In this document: positions 5,374-6,795 of the stretch, in pieces
How the letters are laid out: each line of letters opens with the position of its first letter
How positions within the stretch are numbered: position 1 is the first letter of the stretch
Assembly: GCA_023429265.1 (NCBI GenBank)
Contig: JAEYVS010000058.1
Location: 1 to 6,795, forward strand
Source of the DNA: Bacteroidota bacterium
Lineage (GTDB): Bacteria; Bacteroidota; Ignavibacteria; Tepidaquicellales; Tepidaquicellaceae
Direction: 5' to 3'
Length of the DNA: 6,795 bases
Translations under genes and position numbers: made by a program
Notes under the pieces: generated by a model
Told to the model about the DNA's origin: nothing
Databases searched by the model: none
Seen by the model: only the letters and a program-made list of their open reading frames with translations

Positions 5374-6795
5374 ATGCAGCTACTCGACTGGATAATTCTC
5401 GCGCTATATTTCGTGGTATCTCTTACTATTGGTCTCCTGTATATGAAGAAAGCAGGTGGAAGCACAGAAGATTTCTTTCTTTCCGGGAGAAACCTGTCCT
5501 GGTGGCTTGCCGGATTATCGATGGTGGCGACTACGTTTGCTGCCGACACTCCCCTGGCTGTTACTGAGCTGGTTGGTCAAAGCGGCATAGCCGGAAACTG
5601 GCTCTGGTGGAATATGCTGATTGGGGGAATGCTTACGGTCTTTTTCTTTTCACGTTTCTGGCGTAGAGCCGAGATATTAACTGATGTTGAATTTATTGAA
5701 ATGCGTTATTCGGGAAAACCCGCAGCCGTCCTAAGAGGCTTCAAAAGTCTGTATCTTGGAATTTTTATGAACGTGATTATTATGGGGTGGGTAAATCTGG
5801 CAATGGCAAAAATACTTTTGGGGATGTTCCCTGAATACGTAAATGAGTCTAATGTACTCTGGTTTGTTGGCGGAACAATGCTAATTACTGCGCTTTATTC
5901 ATCACTTTCAGGTTTATGGGGAGTGGTAGTCACTGATGCTTTTCAGTTTATCCTTGCAATGACCGGATGTATTATACTGGCAGTTATAGTGCTAAATGAA
6001 CCTCAAATTGGGGGAATATCAGGATTGAAGGAGAAGCTTCCGGAATGGGCATTTCAATTTACACCGGATATTTCTTCAGACACAGCCGTACAGGATGGCG
6101 CCGGAATACTTTCACTGACTATTATGTCTTTTCTGGCTTTTATTGGAATTCAATGGTGGGCATCCTGGTATCCGGGAGCCGAACCCGGCGGTGGCGGATA
6201 CATAGCGCAAAGAATGATGAGCGCTAAAGATGAAAAAAACTCTCTTTTAGCGACACTCTTTTTCCAGGTCGCTCACTATGCAATTAGACCATGGCCCTGG
6301 ATAATAGTCGCTTTATGCGCGCTGGTTTTATATCCTGACCTATCGGATGCAGATAAAGGATTGGGGTTTGTAAATGCAATGAGAGATTTTCTCCCCACAG
6401 GACTAAAGGGAATGTTGCTGGCAGCATTCTTTGGAGCATATATGTCCACAATATCTACTCAGCTTAACTGGGGTACCTCATACTTCATTAATGACTTTTA
6501 TAAAAGATTTCTTGCAAAGAATAAATCTGAAAAGAATTACGTTGCTGTATCGAGAGTAATGACAATTGTATTTATGCTGCTTTCAGTTTTAGTAACTACT
6601 CAAATGACTACGATCTCCGGTGTATGGTCTTTTGTCATAGAGTGCGGAGCCGGACTTGGTTTAGTACTAATCCTTAGATGGTTCTGGTGGCGTGTCAATG
6701 CATGGGCTGAGATTGCAGCTACAGTAACTCCTTTTATTGTTTATGGGGTCTTATATTTTGGAAATTTCAATGTAAAATTTCCGGATAGCCTTTAT
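5374..6795 (+). CDS. Sodium:solute symporter (SSS family), 3' end outside window
   Basis: This inner-membrane LeuT-fold transporter couples Na+ entry to uptake of a small solute; the substrate cannot be read from the sequence. From the ATG at 5374, 474 codons are open to the right edge, covering most of a protein of usual SSS length (about 500-650). The family hallmark GGSTEDFFLSGRNL (residues 28-41) precedes a membrane segment with the broken-helix motif TTFAADTPLAV (53-63). Other segments include GLWGVVVTDAFQF (181-193), IQWWASWYPGAEPGGGGYIA (258-277, rich in Trp and Gly) and AAFFGAYMSTISTQLNWGTS (350-369). By alignment from memory with vSGLT, Ala355, Ser358 and Thr359 fall at the conserved Na2 sodium site, so Na+ coupling is likely. 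The Trp/Gly-rich loop marks a distinct SSS subgroup rather than proline (PutP) or pantothenate (PanF) carriers. It is divergent from the T9SS cargo gene. No Shine-Dalgarno sequence is seen. Its 5' part looks somewhat richer in G+C than the minus-strand genes. Confidence 0.93.
   Translation, partial: MQLLDWIILALYFVVSLTIGLLYMKKAGGSTEDFFLSGRNLSWWLAGLSMVATTFAADTPLAVTELVGQSGIAGNWLWWNMLIGGMLTVFFFSRFWRRAEILTDVEFIEMRYSGKPAAVLRGFKSLYLGIFMNVIIMGWVNLAMAKILLGMFPEYVNESNVLWFVGGTMLITALYSSLSGLWGVVVTDAFQFILAMTGCIILAVIVLNEPQIGGISGLKEKLPEWAFQFTPDISSDTAVQDGAGILSLTIMSFLAFIGIQWWASWYPGAEPGGGGYIAQRMMSAKDEKNSLLATLFFQVAHYAIRPWPWIIVALCALVLYPDLSDADKGLGFVNAMRDFLPTGLKGMLLAAFFGAYMSTISTQLNWGTSYFINDFYKRFLAKNKSEKNYVAVSRVMTIVFMLLSVLVTTQMTTISGVWSFVIECGAGLGLVLILRWFWWRVNAWAEIAATVTPFIVYGVLYFGNFNVKFPDSLY

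Noticed and set aside
6045..6227. Open plus-strand frame of 60 codons inside the symporter gene
   Set aside because: It is an alternative frame of the same strand within a continuous SSS coding sequence.
1..6795. CRISPR array, tRNA, rRNA, insertion sequence or toxin-antitoxin pair
   Set aside because: No regular repeats, tRNA-like cloverleaf, transposase motif or terminal inverted repeats were seen, and coding density leaves no room for such elements.

Overview
The window looks like a chromosomal housekeeping stretch from an AT-rich member of the Bacteroidota/Ignavibacteriota/Chlorobiota (FCB) group. The strongest clue is the C-terminal domain of the gene at 4369-5214, which has the NQNFPNPFNP ... 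YDLNGREV ... SGVYFYKL ... KKMVLVK pattern of a type A sorting domain of the type IX secretion system (T9SS). The PNPFNP form is especially common in Ignavibacteria and their relatives. None of the six genes has a Shine-Dalgarno sequence before its start codon, which fits the same group. The exact lineage is inference.

Layout: five genes lie on the minus strand and one on the plus strand. In minus-strand reading order they are a secreted T9SS cargo protein (5214-4369), a multi-pass GT-C-like membrane protein with a TTG start (4295-2499), a membrane-anchored protein with three PASTA domains (2450-1533), ribulose-phosphate 3-epimerase rpe (1459-806), and the N-terminal part of a probably bifunctional NAD(P)H-hydrate repair enzyme, nnr, cut by the left edge (775 to 1). 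Two clear intrinsic terminators, at 4311-4352 and 1477-1512, split this run into transcription blocks: cargo gene alone, then GT-C plus PASTA, then rpe plus nnr. A 159-base AT-rich divergent spacer (5215-5373) separates the cargo gene from a plus-strand sodium:solute symporter gene (5374 to the right edge, cut). It carries promoter-like elements on both strands.

How they fit together: rpe acts in the pentose phosphate pathway and nnr repairs damaged NAD(P)H, both general metabolic maintenance. The PASTA protein next to rpe recalls the Firmicutes cluster in which a PASTA Ser/Thr kinase precedes rsgA and rpe, but here the protein has no kinase domain. The GT-C-like protein and the PASTA protein both belong to the cell envelope. 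The cargo protein should be exported to the surface or medium, and the symporter imports an unidentified solute with Na+.

No mobile element, CRISPR array, tRNA, rRNA or recognised riboswitch was seen, and there is no gene-free stretch longer than 300 bases. I do not see a convincing new multi-gene system. The points most worth a second look are the CXCH motif (not CXXCH) in the secreted cargo protein, the kinase-less PASTA/rpe neighbourhood, the uncharacterised GT-C-like family, and two terminators that sit only 15-17 bases before the next gene's start codon.
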